Shown in pieces: positions 62,217 to 64,000 of a stretch of 64,000 bases of DNA. The notes beneath the pieces are model-generated. The model saw only the letters and a program-made list of their open reading frames with translations, made no database searches and was not told where the DNA came from. This DNA is from Eleginops maclovinus (taxonomy: Eukaryota > Chordata > Actinopteri > Perciformes > Eleginopidae), in the NCBI RefSeq assembly GCF_036324505.1, contig NC_086358.1:4384268-4448267 (forward strand), written 5' to 3'. Position numbers and translations under genes: made by a program. Within the stretch, counting starts at the first letter, position 1; each line of letters opens with the position of its first letter.

Positions 62217-63509
62217 CTACAGACGGAGGAAGACGAGACGACACGTGAGAAAAGGAGGAAGATGACAGGTAAAGGCAGTTTATATTTTATGCACATTAAC
62301 TTTCGCACCAGTTCCCGTGACGTTACAGCCAACTTTGCACACTGTCGTTTCATTCCACACTTCATGATTGGGAATGAATAACACATTTAGAGTGTTTTGA
62401 CCAATATTGCAACAGCCAAAATTAGAGACACTGATCATTTTCCATTAAAAGTAATATTAAAATGTTCATTGTGTGGTGGATTTAGGAGGATCTGTACCAG
62501 TCAAGGTTTTGATTTAAGTCTGGATAAAAGCATTTGTAGGTTGGCACTTCTGTTTACATATTTTGCCGTTACCAATTATTATGCTTACTGTGATTCGGGC
62601 TGGTCCAAATAGCACATTTGATCAAACTGGGATTAACTGTGCAGCCCTTTACCACACCTCAGTCCAGTTATCGAGGTATGCACGGTGGTTTGTTTGTCGA
62701 AGACGACCACTACTGTTTGTTTAAAGAGAGGCTGTGTGAGGAGGTTCACAGATACCAACATGATTGAGTCTTTAAAGGAATAAAACAAAAGGCCTCGAAC
62801 TCTTAGCAAACATGGATTGTAGTTTGGTAAAGAGCCCCATACCGACACTCAATTGTGGAATGAATGCAAATAAGAAACCCGGCATTCACGGCAGAAACAT
62901 TAACATTAACAAAGCTGTCAACAGACACAGTGTATAAAGAGCTCTCCCCCCCCCACGCCCACCCCGGCTCTGTCACAGCAGGAGAGAAAAGAACAAGAAC
63001 ATCCTGGCATCGTCGTTCTGATCAAAGCAATGTGGAATGATGAAGACATTAACCCCACTCAAGCCGGCCCTCCACACAGACTGTGTATAATTACTGATAA
63101 TGACCGGGCATCATACTTCACCCCCCAGGAGTCAGCACTGCCAACCAGGCCTGCCAGCACACTACCAGAGGGGGGGGGGGGGGGGGGGACTCAGAAATAA
63201 ACATTTCACTGGGATGTGAAGCTAGATAATGGTAGAGATGCTATCACATGTGTTATTAACCAGCCTGTGGACGAGTCTCTCCTGTCCGACTCTATGACTC
63301 TTTAAATCGGAGTCAGTGGAGTCCTTTTTTCTCTTACATCCCCCCGCTCATTCATAAATAATGTAAGGAAAGCTCCAGTTTGCTAATGCACTTTAATGAA
63401 GCAAAACGCACCAAGAACGTCCTTCAATGTGCCATCATTTTACTCATCTTCTGAACTGAAGTGCACTCTATGGGTGCCATTTTCTGCTCTCTACAGTTAG
63501 GAAGGCAAT
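62217..63509 (-). other. trrap intron sequence at the right edge, no exon seen
   Basis: Upstream (5') intron of trrap. It has a G19 run (63170-63188) and no coding frame that continues the conserved protein. Confidence 0.65.
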
Positions 63510-63760
63510 GTTGTCCTTTTTACTCCTCTACATTTATCTGACAGCTTTAGTTACCAGTTGCTTTACAGAATCAGATTATTAGCTAAATCAAAATAAGAAT
63601 GAACCAATAAATAAACATAATGACACGACTCATCCTATCACACATTACATGCTTTTATATATTATTAGTGTTAAACGAATGAAGTGGAGGGGCAAGTAAT
63701 ACTACATGTGCCTCTGAAATGAGGTAAAGAAGTATATAAAGTAGTAGTTTTTACTTTTAA
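63510..63760. repeat. Dispersed fish repeat fragment, same family as 1.2 kb
   Basis: TACTCCTCTACATTTATCTG, ACAGCTTTAGTTACCAGTTG, and later CTCTGAAATGAGGTAAAGAA match other segments of the AGTAC-type repeat. Confidence 0.5.
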
Positions 63761-63917
63761 ATATATAAATACGTCTTCCTCCGCTGTTACTTCTTACATT
63801 TTGTGCTCTGATCATCTGATTTAATATGAAGGATAAGCGATCGTACAGCAGGTCTTTACCAACTAAAGGTCTTTCTGTTAACCTCTGTACGGACTGGAGG
63901 GGTTTTTATGAATGAGT

Positions 63918-63919
<2 letters not shown>

Positions 63920-63990
<71 letters not shown>
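63920..63990. repeat. (TG)n microsatellite at the window edge
   Basis: About 35 TG units followed by CGAGAGAGAG at the end of the window. Confidence 0.97.
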
Positions 63991-63994
<4 letters not shown>

Positions 63995-64000
63995 AGAGAG

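Overview
The window reads as nuclear DNA of a teleost fish, probably a spiny-rayed (percomorph) species. The evidence is one spliced vertebrate gene with GT-AG introns, very dense CA/GT microsatellites, and several transposon families I recognise as fish-type: an RTE/Rex3-like LINE with a GATG tail, hAT elements with 8-bp target duplications, a TTAA-flanked MITE, and a Tc1 element. There are no operons, CRISPR arrays or rRNA genes, and I saw no tRNA gene.

The only host gene I can support is the 3' end of trrap, on the minus strand. It enters from the right edge. Ten exons lie between 62216 and 40418 and all splice in phase. Together they encode about the last 677 residues of the TRRAP scaffold: the end of the FAT region, the catalytically dead PI3K-like domain and the C-terminal FATC segment. 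A 3' UTR follows, with AATAAA at 39730-39725 (minus strand). TRRAP is the large shared scaffold of the SAGA and TIP60/NuA4 histone acetyltransferase complexes.

From 1 to about 39.7 kb I find no convincing host exon. This flank holds microsatellites (767-965, 3963-4008, 22471-22538, 24223-24328, 24464-24573), a LINE reverse-transcriptase pseudogene (20010-21301), a hAT element nested inside an older GCTAA repeat (17618-18578), TTAA-flanked MITEs, several old dispersed repeats, and AT-rich islands that look like candidate conserved noncoding DNA.

The trrap introns carry a Tc1 transposase fragment, a complete 601-bp hAT element with a near-perfect target duplication, MITE copies, a LINE 3' remnant and a short intron that is almost entirely polypyrimidine in the transcript.

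Two sites deserve attention first. One extra base in a C run breaks the trrap frame in the exon at 55288-55550. Separately, about 0.95 kb at 44.0-44.95 kb is a degraded, indel-rich copy of 45.55-46.78 kb, including a ruined copy of a trrap exon. Both could be assembly errors. A near-perfect 29-bp-arm hairpin at 8110-8171 is the most striking small structure. All homology statements were made by eye.
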